The translations under genes were made by a program, and so were the position numbers. Positions 8,255 to 16,351 of a DNA stretch of 64,000 nucleotides are shown here, piece after piece (within the stretch, counting starts at the first letter, position 1; every line of letters begins with the position of its first letter). This DNA comes from Larkinella sp051857545. Its GTDB lineage: Bacteria > Bacteroidota > Bacteroidia > Cytophagales > Spirosomataceae. The notes under the pieces are model-generated. The model was given only the letters and a program-made list of their open reading frames with translations. It searched no databases and was not told where the DNA came from. The stretch lies in assembly GCF_051857545.1 (NCBI RefSeq), contig NZ_JBPZHB010000014.1, positions 82,772 through 146,771 of the forward strand, given 5' to 3'.

Positions 8255-9066
8255 TGAAATCCTGCGTCACCATTGCCCTGGTTCCGACGATCCAAACCGG
8301 CCCCTGGATTTACTGGCACGATTTATCGACCAGCATGGCCAAAGCCGCAGATCTGGGATTCGATGCCGTCGAACTGTTCACACCTTCGGCGGATGCTGTC
8401 AGCATCGACCGGCTGATGGCGCTGAGCAATCAATTCGGGCTGGACATTGCCGCCGTCGGTACCGGAGCCGGGAAAGTGCTGCACGGCCTGACACTGACCA
8501 ACCCCGATCCAGCGATTCGATCAAAAGCGGTTGCGTTTATTTCGGACATGATGACCTTTGGCGCCCGCTTTGGCGCCCCGGCCATTATCGGATCGATGCA
8601 GGGCAACGCGGTTCCGGGTGTTGAAAAAGAACAGGCACTGGCCTGGCTGGCCGAAGGGTTGAACGTGCTGGGGAAACGAGCGGAGGAGCAAGGGGTCAAG
8701 TTGATTTACGAACCGCTAAACCGCTACGAAACCAACCTGATCAACCAGCTTGAAACCGGTGTTGCCTTCCTGAAATCGCTGGAAACCCGGACTGTGGTGC
8801 TGCTGGCCGATCTCTTCCACATGAACATCGAAGAAGTGTCGCTGGCGGACAGCATCCGGTCGGCCGGTTCATACATCGGCCACGTCCATTTTGCCGACAG
8901 CAACCGCCGACCGATTGGATTTGGCCATACCAACATGAGCGAGGTGGCAACGGTTTTAAAAGAGATTGATTATCAAGGCTACATCTCCGCCGAAGCGTTT
9001 CCCTGGCCCGATCCCGATGAAGCTGCAAGGCAAACGATGACGGCTTTTAAACAGTATTTTACTTAG
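8254..9066 (+). CDS. Sugar phosphate isomerase/epimerase-like TIM-barrel protein
   Basis: 270 residues of the AP-endonuclease-2 (xylose-isomerase-like) TIM barrel. Metal-ligand positions are seen as Glu in LIYEPLNRYETN, the Asp/His pair in LLADLFHMNIEE, His in GHVHFADSNR and Glu in GYISAEAFPW, as in hydroxypyruvate isomerase and tagatose/fructose epimerase relatives. ATG at 8254 shares its first base with the stop of the dehydrogenase (TGATG), indicating coupling; the in-frame TTG at 8251 is less likely. It probably isomerises a keto sugar or sugar acid in the same pathway. Confidence 0.85.
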   Translation: MKSCVTIALVPTIQTGPWIYWHDLSTSMAKAADLGFDAVELFTPSADAVSIDRLMALSNQFGLDIAAVGTGAGKVLHGLTLTNPDPAIRSKAVAFISDMMTFGARFGAPAIIGSMQGNAVPGVEKEQALAWLAEGLNVLGKRAEEQGVKLIYEPLNRYETNLINQLETGVAFLKSLETRTVVLLADLFHMNIEEVSLADSIRSAGSYIGHVHFADSNRRPIGFGHTNMSEVATVLKEIDYQGYISAEAFPWPDPDEAARQTMTAFKQYFT

Positions 9067-9073
9067 TATACGA

Positions 9074-9128
9074 TTTACGGTTTTTGGTTTACGGTAGTCG
9101 GCATGCGTCAGCTACCAAAAACCGTAAA
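9074..9128. repeat. Operon-internal inverted repeat
   Basis: 15-bp perfect arms (9074-9088 and 9114-9128, TTTACGGTTTTTGGT and complement) between the isomerase and mutarotase genes. It may tune mRNA decay or translation of the last gene. No T-tail. Confidence 0.6.
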
Positions 9129-9145
9129 CTGAAAACCATAGAACC

Positions 9146-9487
9146 ATGCAACGATTTTGCCTCGCCCTCGACCTGAAAGATGACCCCGAATTGATCGCCG
9201 AATACGAACAGTGGCACGCCAAAGGCAGCGGCTGGGCGGAAGTCCGGGCGAATGATCTGGCATCCGGAATTCTGGATCTGCAAATTTACCGCACCGGAAA
9301 CCGCATGGTCATGATTCTGGAAACAGACGATGATTTTACCTTCGAAAAGAAAGCCGCGCTGGATGCGGTCAACCCACACGTTCAACGGTGGGAGGAACTG
9401 ATGTGGAGATTTCAGGAGCCGCTGCCCTGGGCCAAAGAAGGCCAGAAGTGGATTTTAATGGATCAGATTTTTCAGTTTGAGAAATAA
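9146..9487 (+). CDS. L-rhamnose/L-fucose mutarotase family protein
   Basis: 113 residues of the dimeric ferredoxin-like RhaM family: N-terminal RFCLALDLKDDPELIAEYEQWH (His of the active site), IYRTGNRMVMILET and a C-terminal region rich in Trp (MWRFQEPLPWAKEGQKW). These enzymes interconvert alpha and beta anomers of L-rhamnose or L-fucose and so feed a C1 dehydrogenase such as the aldo/keto reductase at the head of the operon. The length is near the family norm of 104. No lactonase, dehydratase or transporter is adjacent, so the pathway must be completed elsewhere. Confidence 0.87.
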   Translation: MQRFCLALDLKDDPELIAEYEQWHAKGSGWAEVRANDLASGILDLQIYRTGNRMVMILETDDDFTFEKKAALDAVNPHVQRWEELMWRFQEPLPWAKEGQKWILMDQIFQFEK

Positions 9488-9501
9488 GCACATCAGTTGA
9501 C

Positions 9502-9561
9502 ACTTGCTTTTATTCAGGTAATCTTTCTCTCGTCGAAAGATTTACCTGAATAAAAGCAAGT
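9502..9561. terminator. Strong AT-rich hairpin, likely terminator of the sugar operon
   Basis: Arms at 9502-9526 and 9535-9561 pair over 26 bp with one bulged base and an 8-nt loop, 14 nt after the mutarotase stop. The stem itself carries A- and T-runs. No long T-run follows, so it may protect the 3' end rather than terminate by the intrinsic mechanism. Confidence 0.55.
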
Positions 9562-9828
9562 ATTGATTCCTACCCACTGTCAATTCCTCTCGCCAATTTT
9601 AGGTTCATCGGATCATACAACTTCCCTGATCCTGCAGCCCATTAATCCTTCCCGTTCTGAAAAATAATCATACCATTTTGGTAGGGTTTGCTTTTCTGTA
9701 TTCTTCGCTGCAAAACTAATTTTGGATAGTAAATATCTGAATGTTAGATGGTTGTTGTGCAGTAATTTCGTTATTGAACCCCCGGACTCCTTTTTGCCAA
9801 CTGATTAGCAACACTAACTAATCAATGT
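9562..9828 (+). other. Intergenic region upstream of the kdp operon
   Basis: No gene seen in this gap apart from the hairpin at its left edge. TAATTTTG at 9717-9724 fits the Bacteroidota -7 box, but the nearest TTTG (9687-9690) is 26 nt away, longer than the usual 19-21. If used, it would give a 5' leader of about 100 nt before the first kdp reading frame. I found no sigma-54 -24/-12 pair. Confidence 0.35.
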
Positions 9829-9915
9829 ATGGCCACGCTTCTTCTGCTCGTTGTTACCGCACTTCTGAGCTTTGTTATTTTTTACAAAACCATCGAATGG
9901 TTTGAGAAAATCTAA
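9829..9915 (+). CDS. Tiny hydrophobic membrane peptide upstream of kdpF
   Basis: A 28-residue frame (MATLLLLVVTALLSFVIFYK followed by TIEWFEKI) with one membrane helix and a charged tail, 9 bp before kdpF. It has the size and shape of KdpF but a different tail. Leucine-rich coding and its place directly ahead of kdpF make it a plausible second small subunit or regulator of the pump. The overlapping ATG at 9825 gives a non-hydrophobic frame and is rejected. No family is recognised. Confidence 0.5.
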   Translation: MATLLLLVVTALLSFVIFYKTIEWFEKI

Positions 9916-9924
9916 TCGTATCCC

Positions 9925-10005
9925 ATGATCACGCTTGTTTTTATTGTCGCACTGCTGGTTTTCGCGTACATGCTGTATGTGCTGATTAAACCGGAAAAAT
10001 TTTAA
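9925..10005 (+). CDS. kdpF: Potassium-transporting ATPase subunit KdpF
   Basis: A 26-residue single-helix peptide (MITLVFIVALLVFAYMLYVL then IKPEKF). The PEKF/PERF ending is typical of KdpF, which stabilises the KdpABC complex in the membrane. It lies 11 bp before kdpA. Confidence 0.82.
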   Translation: MITLVFIVALLVFAYMLYVLIKPEKF

Positions 10006-10016
10006 CCCATACAACC

Positions 10017-11732
10017 ATGTTAACGGAATGGATCGGTGTAATTGTCATGTACGGGCTGACCGTCCTGCTGGCAATTCCGCTTGGAAAATACCTTGCCAAG
10101 GTGTTCAAAGGAGAACCCACTGGGCTCGACTTTATGGCTCCGATGGAGCGATTGATTTACCGGTTAGGTGGCATCGACCCCCATCGGGATATGAACTGGA
10201 AAGAAAATCTGGTGGCCCTGCTGACGATCAATGCCGTCTGGCTGGTATACGCATTCATGCTGTTGCTGACTCAGGGGAGCCTCCCGCTCAATCCAGACGG
10301 CAACCCGTCGCAAACCCCGGATCTGGCGTTCAATACCGCCATTAGTTTCCTGGTGAACTGCGACTTGCAACACTATTCGGGCGAGACGGGCGCGACGTAT
10401 CTGACGCAGTTGGGTGTGATGATGTTCCTGATGTTTGTTTCGGCGGCCACCGGAATTGCCGCAGCGGTTTTGCTGTTTCGTTCGTTCATGCCCCAAAGCG
10501 TTGAAACCGTCGGCAATTTTTACGTGCTTTTCACCAAGGCCATTACCCGGGTTTTGTTACCGGGATCGCTGATTGTTGCCCTGATTCTGGCGTTCAATGG
10601 CACCCCGGCTTCGTTCGACGGTAAAGACACCATCGTTACCTTGCAGGGCGATACCGTGGGCGTTTCGCGGGGTCCGGCAGCGGCTATGATCGCCATTAAA
10701 CACCTGGGAACCAACGGGGGCGGTTATTTCGGCGCGAATTCGGCGCACCCCCTGGAAAACCCCAACTACCTGACCAATATGGTCGAAATGATCGCGCAGG
10801 TGCTGATTCCGATTGCAATGATTTTTGCGATGGGGTTCTACATTAACCGCCGTAAATTCGCCTGGGTCGTCTACAGCGTCATGACGATCGGGATGCTCTG
10901 TCTGCTTATTCCCACGATCAGCTCGGAGCTGGGCGGAAACCCGGCCATTGCCCGGATGGGCATCTCGCAACTGACGGGCGCAATGGAAGGCAAGGAGGTT
11001 CGATTTGGCGCTCTGGCGTCAGGCTACTGGAGCATCGTGACTACGATCATTTCCACCGGTTCGGTCAATTCGATGCACGACAGTTCGATGGCGCTTTCGG
11101 GGGCGATGCAACTGCTGGGCATGATGGTGAATGCGTTTTACGGTGGAGCTGGTGCGGGTTTGCTCAACTTCTACTACTTCCTGATCATCGCGGTTTTTGT
11201 GTCGGGACTGATGGTGGGCCGGACGCCCGAACTGTTTGGCCGGAAGGTCGAAGCGCGGGAAATTAAAATTGCCTCCATCGTGGCCCTGATGAGCGCACTG
11301 CTGGTGAAAGGCGGAACGGCGCTGGGAGCCTGGATTTTTATGAAGTATGGCGCGGCTGAATGGGCCGTTCAGCCCTCGGCCTGGCTAAACAACCCCGGTT
11401 TTCACGGTTTTTCAGAAATGCTGTACGAATTCACCTCGGCCAATGCCAACAACGGTTCAGGTTTTGAAGGACTGGGCGACAACAACTTCTTCTGGAATTA
11501 TTCAACGGGAATGGTGCTGTTGCTGGGCCGGTTTTTACCGATCATCGGTCCCGTCGCGATTGCCGGTTTGCTGGCGAAGAAGAAGTACGTCCCCGAATCG
11601 TCGGGAACCTTGCCGGTCGATACGGCTACGTTTGGACTCATGATTTTTGCGGTCATTTTCATCATCACCGCGCTGTCGTTCTTCCCGGCCTTGGCGCTGG
11701 GGCCGCTGGCGGAGTATTTTTCACTGCGGTGA
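10017..11732 (+). CDS. kdpA: Potassium-transporting ATPase subunit KdpA
   Basis: 571 residues, about ten membrane helices. The four selectivity-filter loops of the SKT-type K+ channel subunit can be seen, including the CDLQHYSGE and GTNGGGYFGANSAHPLENP motifs and SANANNGSGFEGL. It binds and translocates K+ in the high-affinity KdpFABC pump. Unlike the standard operon, kdpB does not follow at once: a 0.65-kb antisense toxin-antitoxin pair intervenes, and the toxin gene overlaps the kdpA 3' end by 12 bp. Start ATG 10017, 11 bp after kdpF. Confidence 0.97.
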   Translation: MLTEWIGVIVMYGLTVLLAIPLGKYLAKVFKGEPTGLDFMAPMERLIYRLGGIDPHRDMNWKENLVALLTINAVWLVYAFMLLLTQGSLPLNPDGNPSQTPDLAFNTAISFLVNCDLQHYSGETGATYLTQLGVMMFLMFVSAATGIAAAVLLFRSFMPQSVETVGNFYVLFTKAITRVLLPGSLIVALILAFNGTPASFDGKDTIVTLQGDTVGVSRGPAAAMIAIKHLGTNGGGYFGANSAHPLENPNYLTNMVEMIAQVLIPIAMIFAMGFYINRRKFAWVVYSVMTIGMLCLLIPTISSELGGNPAIARMGISQLTGAMEGKEVRFGALASGYWSIVTTIISTGSVNSMHDSSMALSGAMQLLGMMVNAFYGGAGAGLLNFYYFLIIAVFVSGLMVGRTPELFGRKVEAREIKIASIVALMSALLVKGGTALGAWIFMKYGAAEWAVQPSAWLNNPGFHGFSEMLYEFTSANANNGSGFEGLGDNNFFWNYSTGMVLLLGRFLPIIGPVAIAGLLAKKKYVPESSGTLPVDTATFGLMIFAVIFIITALSFFPALALGPLAEYFSLR

Positions 11733-12074
11733 CAGTTGACTGGCAATGTACGCAAGCACCTTTTCCAGCGTCATCGGTTCCGAAGGGTGAATATTTTCTT
11801 CAGAACCAACGTGCTGATGGTGAGGAGACGTTGCCAGATTAGGGTACTCGTGGGCATTGTCCCAACGGTGGATCAATTGATTGCCCGTCGTCATCCATTG
11901 GTAACTGTATTTCGTGCGGCCGGAGTCAAAGTACGTATACTCATGAGCAATCAATTGGGTGCCATTTGTAAAACGAATATCGGCTCGTTGCTTCTTCTGG
12001 CGTTCCGGTATAAGAACTAATTTGTCAGTATAGGAAAGTACAATGAATGGGAACTGCTCAATAACCTGCCTCAT
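11721..12074 (-). CDS. TumE-family (DUF6516) toxin-like protein
   Basis: 117 residues. The pattern ADIRFTNGTQLIAHEY, YSYQWMTTGNQLIHRWDNA and the His-rich SPHHQHV before NIHPSEPMTLEKVLAYI match the TumE toxin family, in which basic and histidine residues are conserved. It overlaps the upstream partner gene by 4 bp (ATGA), the usual coupling of toxin-antitoxin pairs, and its 3' end overlaps kdpA. Toxic activity is inferred from family only. Confidence 0.75.
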   Translation of the reverse strand: MRQVIEQFPFIVLSYTDKLVLIPERQKKQRADIRFTNGTQLIAHEYTYFDSGRTKYSYQWMTTGNQLIHRWDNAHEYPNLATSPHHQHVGSEENIHPSEPMTLEKVLAYIASQLSPQ

Positions 12075-12385
12075 CTCGCCAATTGCTCGAGCCGCTGTTG
12101 GAAATAAGGAAGTGAATGTTGCTCAAATCGCCAATCCATTAAATCATCCTCCTTTTCGATAATGCCGAATGGTTTGAGTGCTTCGTCCTGATGGTTAACA
12201 ACGCGTTGCTCGAATGTGAGAAAATCCATCCCATACTTTGCTTCGTAACGACCAATAATGGCTTTACATTCAGTTAGTTTTTGCTGAAAAATGCTGTAAG
12301 CCTGTTGTCTTGCAAAGTCGTCAAGGGAGGAGAACCCCAGTTCTTTTTGAACGACTTCTTCCAGGAAATCATGATTGACTACCAT
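12071..12385 (-). CDS. Putative antitoxin partner of TumE-like toxin
   Basis: 104 residues, acidic and helix-rich, no obvious HTH. It starts 31 bp from kdpB on the opposite strand and ends overlapping the toxin start. The C-terminal part (EDDLMDWRFEQHSLPYFQQR) is polar and could be the toxin-neutralising tail. I recognise it by position as the antitoxin of the pair, not by a named domain. Confidence 0.6.
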   Translation of the reverse strand: MVVNHDFLEEVVQKELGFSSLDDFARQQAYSIFQQKLTECKAIIGRYEAKYGMDFLTFEQRVVNHQDEALKPFGIIEKEDDLMDWRFEQHSLPYFQQRLEQLAR

Positions 12386-12416
12386 ACCTCATTTTATTTT
12401 TTTCAAAGATAACATT

Positions 12417-14480
12417 ATGGCACAGCCAAAACAATCCTCCCTCTTTCAACGCGACCTCGTTGGAAAAGCCATTCGGGAGTCGTTTATTAAATTAAATCCG
12501 GCGGTTCTGGTGAAGAACCCGGTCATGTTCACGGTCGAAATCGGCACGCTGATTATGGTGCTGGTCACGGCTTACATTGCCCTGTCGGGCGATACGTCGC
12601 AGGGAACACTGGGCTACAACCTGGTCATCACCCTGATTCTGCTGATCACCGTCCTCTTTGCCAACTTCGCCGAAGCCATTGCTGAAGCGCGGGGGAAAGC
12701 GCAGGCCGAATCGCTGCGGAAAACCCGGCAGGAAACCCCCGCCAAAGTGATTCGCGCCGTGGGGAACATGAAGGTCAATGAATTCCAGACCATTCCGTCG
12801 TCACAACTGGTGAAAGGCGACGTGTTCGTTTGTGAAACCGGCGACATTATTCCCTCCGACGGCGAGATCATCGAAGGCTTGGCCACCATCGATGAGTCGG
12901 CCATCACGGGTGAATCGGCCCCGGTTATTCGAGAAGCCGGTGGGGATAAATCATCCGTAACGGGTGGTACGAAAGTGCTTTCCGACCGGATTAAAGTGCA
13001 GGTGACAACCCAGCCGGGCGAATCGTTTCTGGATAAAATGATCGCACTCGTGGAAGGAGCCAGTCGCCAGAAAACACCGAATGAAATTGCGCTGACAATT
13101 CTGCTGGCCGGTTTTACGCTGATTTTCATCATCGTCTGCGTGGCTCTGAAACCGTTTGCCGATTACGCCAACACACCCATCACGATTGCGGCCTTGATTT
13201 CGCTGTTTGTCTGTCTGATTCCAACCACCATTGGCGGTTTGCTGTCGGCCATCGGCATTGCCGGGATGGACCGGGCGCTACGGGCCAACGTGATTGCCAA
13301 GTCGGGCCGGGCCGTCGAAACGGCAGGCGACATCGATACACTGCTGCTCGACAAAACCGGAACGATCACGATTGGAAACCGGAGGGCCACCCACTTTTAT
13401 CCCGCGCCGGGCGTCTCCAAAACCGATATGATTCGCTCAAGTGCCCTCAGTTCGCTGGCCGATGAAACGCCGGAAGGCAAGTCGATTGTGGAACTGGCCG
13501 GAGCCGATGTCACACGTAACCTGAGTACGACCGGCGCGACGCTGATCAAGTTTACTGCCGAAACCCGCTCGTCGGGAATCGACCTGCCGGATCAGCGCAA
13601 TGGACTGGTTCGGATTCGCAAAGGCGCGACGGATTCCATTCGGACGATGGTCAAACGCGCAGGCCATGCGTTCCCGGAAGAGACTGAAGAACAGGCCAAA
13701 AAGATTGCTGCAAATGGCGGAACACCTTTGGTGGTGTCGCAAAACGATAGCGTCATGGGCGTTATCGAGTTGCAGGATATCATCAAACTCGGTATTGCCG
13801 AACGCTTCGACCGGCTACGGAAGATGGGCGTCAAAACCGTCATGGTGACGGGTGATAACCCATTGACAGCCAAGTTTATTGCCGAAAAAGCCGGGGTCGA
13901 TGACTACATCGCCGAAGCCAAACCGGAAGATAAAATGAACTACATCCGCAACGAGCAAACCGGGGGCAAACTGGTGGCCATGATGGGTGACGGTACCAAC
14001 GATGCCCCGGCTCTGGCCCAGGCCGATGTAGGCGTGGCCATGAACAGCGGCACCCAAGCCGCCAAAGAAGCCGGCAATATGGTCGATCTGGACAACGACC
14101 CGACGAAGCTGATCGAGGTCGTGGAGATTGGCAAACAGTTGCTCATCACCCGTGGAACGCTGACGACGTTTTCGATTGCCAACGACGTCGCCAAATATTT
14201 CGCCATCGTTCCGGCCTTGTTTACGGTTTCGATACCGGCCCTGCAAAGCCTGAACATCATGCGGTTGCACAGCGCGGAATCGGCGATTCTGTCGGCGGTT
14301 ATTTTCAACGCCATCATCATTCCGATGCTGATTCCGCTCGCGCTGCGGGGCGTCGAATACAAACCGATTGGGGCCAGTGCGCTGCTCCGACGGAACCTGT
14401 TTATCTACGGTTTTGGCGGCCTTGTCGCGCCGTTTATCGGCATCAAAGCTTTGGATTTAGTAGTCGGTTTATTCGTCTAA
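12417..14480 (+). CDS. kdpB: Potassium-transporting P-type ATPase subunit KdpB
   Basis: 687 residues from the ATG at 12417 (MAQPKQSSLFQRDL; the in-frame upstream start adds 14 unlikely residues and collides with the divergent antitoxin gene). P-type ATPase signatures: TGES in the A domain, the phosphorylation motif DKTGTIT with Asp at residue 312, the KdpB-type nucleotide pocket, and GDGTNDAPALAQADVG in the P domain. It hydrolyses ATP to drive K+ uptake through KdpA. Only 31 bp separate it from the divergent antitoxin gene, so it either has its own promoter there or depends on read-through from kdpA across the antisense genes. Confidence 0.97.
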   Translation: MAQPKQSSLFQRDLVGKAIRESFIKLNPAVLVKNPVMFTVEIGTLIMVLVTAYIALSGDTSQGTLGYNLVITLILLITVLFANFAEAIAEARGKAQAESLRKTRQETPAKVIRAVGNMKVNEFQTIPSSQLVKGDVFVCETGDIIPSDGEIIEGLATIDESAITGESAPVIREAGGDKSSVTGGTKVLSDRIKVQVTTQPGESFLDKMIALVEGASRQKTPNEIALTILLAGFTLIFIIVCVALKPFADYANTPITIAALISLFVCLIPTTIGGLLSAIGIAGMDRALRANVIAKSGRAVETAGDIDTLLLDKTGTITIGNRRATHFYPAPGVSKTDMIRSSALSSLADETPEGKSIVELAGADVTRNLSTTGATLIKFTAETRSSGIDLPDQRNGLVRIRKGATDSIRTMVKRAGHAFPEETEEQAKKIAANGGTPLVVSQNDSVMGVIELQDIIKLGIAERFDRLRKMGVKTVMVTGDNPLTAKFIAEKAGVDDYIAEAKPEDKMNYIRNEQTGGKLVAMMGDGTNDAPALAQADVGVAMNSGTQAAKEAGNMVDLDNDPTKLIEVVEIGKQLLITRGTLTTFSIANDVAKYFAIVPALFTVSIPALQSLNIMRLHSAESAILSAVIFNAIIIPMLIPLALRGVEYKPIGASALLRRNLFIYGFGGLVAPFIGIKALDLVVGLFV

Positions 14481-14492
14481 TCAAACACAATC

Positions 14493-15056
14493 ATGAAAAA
14501 TCACATCTCCCCGGCCCTTCGACTGACCCTCGTTATGCTGGTTTTGTTAGCGGTCATGTATCCTTTGTTGGTAGCCGGAATCTCCCGCCTGGCCCCGGGC
14601 GGTGGCCAGGGTGAAAGCGTTGTTGTCAACGGAAAAGTGGTTGGGTACGCCCGGATTGGTCAGGCGTTTACCGAAGACCGGTATTTCAACAGCCGTCCGT
14701 CGGCAGTGGAGTATAACGCAGCCGGGTCGGCGGGTTCCAACAAAGGCCCCAGCAATCCGGACTATCTGACAACCGTTCAGGCGCGGATCGATACGTTTCT
14801 GGTGCATAATCCGGGTGTTCAGAAAGCCGACATTCCGGCCGAACTGGTGACAGCTTCCGGCTCTGGTCTTGACCCGGATCTGTCGCCCGCAGCGGCCAAA
14901 ATTCAGGTGGCCCGCATTGCCAAAGTGCGCGGAATTTCCGTTGAAAAACTGAATCAACTGGTTGATAGCCAAATCGAAGGGCCGCTTTGGGGACTTTTTG
15001 GTCCGGCCAAAGTGAATGTGCTTCGGTTAAACGTCGCGCTGAATGCTTTCAAGTAA
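14493..15056 (+). CDS. kdpC: Potassium-transporting ATPase subunit KdpC
   Basis: 187 residues with one N-terminal membrane helix (about 8-30) and the periplasmic KdpC domain, including YFNSRPSAVEYNAAGSAGSN and DIPAELVTASGSGLDP, both typical of KdpC. It stabilises the KdpAB complex and increases affinity. Twelve base pairs after kdpB, so one transcript. Confidence 0.96.
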   Translation: MKNHISPALRLTLVMLVLLAVMYPLLVAGISRLAPGGGQGESVVVNGKVVGYARIGQAFTEDRYFNSRPSAVEYNAAGSAGSNKGPSNPDYLTTVQARIDTFLVHNPGVQKADIPAELVTASGSGLDPDLSPAAAKIQVARIAKVRGISVEKLNQLVDSQIEGPLWGLFGPAKVNVLRLNVALNAFK

Positions 15057-15112
15057 AAAGGAACAAAGTGAGTACAACAAAACGGCGGCTCCATCATAAA
15101 GTCGCGTCAGAC

Positions 15113-16252
15113 ATGAAAAAGTTGTTAGTAACGACCACGGTTTTAACGATGGTCTTTTGCAGCGGACCGTCGTTCGCCAAAGTGAATTTGATCCAACCGG
15201 CAGATACGACGGCAAAACCGGTTTCGGCATTGACTTTTTCCGGGTACGCCGAACTGTATTACGTTCAGGATCTGGACCAGCCCAGGGGACAGGAACGACC
15301 CGATTTTCTGTACAATCACAAGCGAAACCGGGAGGTCAATGTGAACCTGGCGTTTCTCAAGGCGGCTTATGCAAACGAGCGGGTTCGCGCTAATCTGGCC
15401 CTCCAGGTCGGGACGTATGCCCAGTATAATTATGCCGCCGAACAGCCGCTTCTCCGCAATATTTACGAAGCCAACGCGGGGGTGAAGCTCAGCAAAAACC
15501 GCGATTTATGGCTCGATGCCGGTGTTTTTTCGTCGCACATCGGTTTCGAAAGTGCTATCTCCAAGGATTGCTGGACGCTGACCCGCAGTATGTTAGCCGA
15601 AAATTCGCCGTATTACCTGGCCGGCGCCAAGCTGACGTATAACACGCCGAACGGAAAATGGACCTTGCTGGGATCGGTGCTCAATGGCTGGCAACGCATC
15701 AACCGCTTGCCGGGGTATACCAAACCGGCTTTCAGTACACAGGTACAGTTTAAACCCAGTTCAAAAGTGACCCTAAACTGGAGTAGTTTTCTGGGAGCCG
15801 ATCATGCAGATTCATTGGACCAGCCCCGGTTTTTCAATAACTTTTATGCCATTATCAACCCAACCGGCAAGTTCGGACTTATCCTGGGCTTCGACATCGG
15901 GGCCGAGCGAAAACCGATCGTTGATGAGGGAATACGGAAGCGATACGTCTGGTATTCGCCGGTGATCATTGCCCGATATGCCACCAGTTCAAAAAGCTAC
16001 GTTGCCGGGCGAATTGAGTATTATAATGATCCGAATGGGGTGATTATCAATACGCTATCGGCGGAACGGCCCAACGGTTTTAAAACCTGGGGCTATTCCG
16101 TCAATTATGACTACACTATTCTGCCAAATGCCGTCTGGCGAATCGAATACCGGGGTTTCAACAGCAAGGATGCCATTTTTGCCGAAACCGCAAACGGCCC
16201 GGCCAAGCGAACCAACAACGCGCTGACAACCTCACTGGCAATTAGTTTTTAA
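15113..16252 (+). CDS. Outer-membrane beta-barrel porin associated with Kdp
   Basis: 379 residues from ATG 15113, where a standard signal peptide begins (MKKLLVTTTVLTMVFCSGPS, cleavage near FAKV). The rest alternates aromatic and polar residues typical of beta-strands, with the early motif SGYAELYYVQDLDQP resembling the bbp2-type porins. Such genes commonly follow kdpC in Bacteroidota. It may give K+ passage across the outer membrane. A longer frame from 14987 overlaps kdpC and lacks a signal, so it is rejected. Confidence 0.75.
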   Translation: MKKLLVTTTVLTMVFCSGPSFAKVNLIQPADTTAKPVSALTFSGYAELYYVQDLDQPRGQERPDFLYNHKRNREVNVNLAFLKAAYANERVRANLALQVGTYAQYNYAAEQPLLRNIYEANAGVKLSKNRDLWLDAGVFSSHIGFESAISKDCWTLTRSMLAENSPYYLAGAKLTYNTPNGKWTLLGSVLNGWQRINRLPGYTKPAFSTQVQFKPSSKVTLNWSSFLGADHADSLDQPRFFNNFYAIINPTGKFGLILGFDIGAERKPIVDEGIRKRYVWYSPVIIARYATSSKSYVAGRIEYYNDPNGVIINTLSAERPNGFKTWGYSVNYDYTILPNAVWRIEYRGFNSKDAIFAETANGPAKRTNNALTTSLAISF

Positions 16253-16268
16253 TTAGAAGTGAGAGGTT

Positions 16269-16343
16269 AGACAAGAGAGTAAAGACAAAGGTTTATAGCG
16301 AGCTAATGGCGTCTTTTTTCTCTTGTCTCATCTCTTTACTCTC
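16269..16343. repeat. Inverted repeat between porin gene and kdpD
   Basis: GAGAGTAAAGA (16275-16285) pairs with 16333-16343, and AGACAAGAG (16269-16277) pairs with CTCTTGTCT nearby (16319-16327), so the spacer can fold in two competing ways. A role in tuning kdpD expression relative to the pump is possible. Confidence 0.45.
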
Positions 16344-16351
16344 AGAAAACA

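Noticed and set aside
9562..9828. Sigma-54 promoter or kdp riboswitch upstream of kdpF
   Set aside because: No GG-N10-GC pair with the right context and no recognisable ydaO-type (c-di-AMP) or other riboswitch fold seen by eye.
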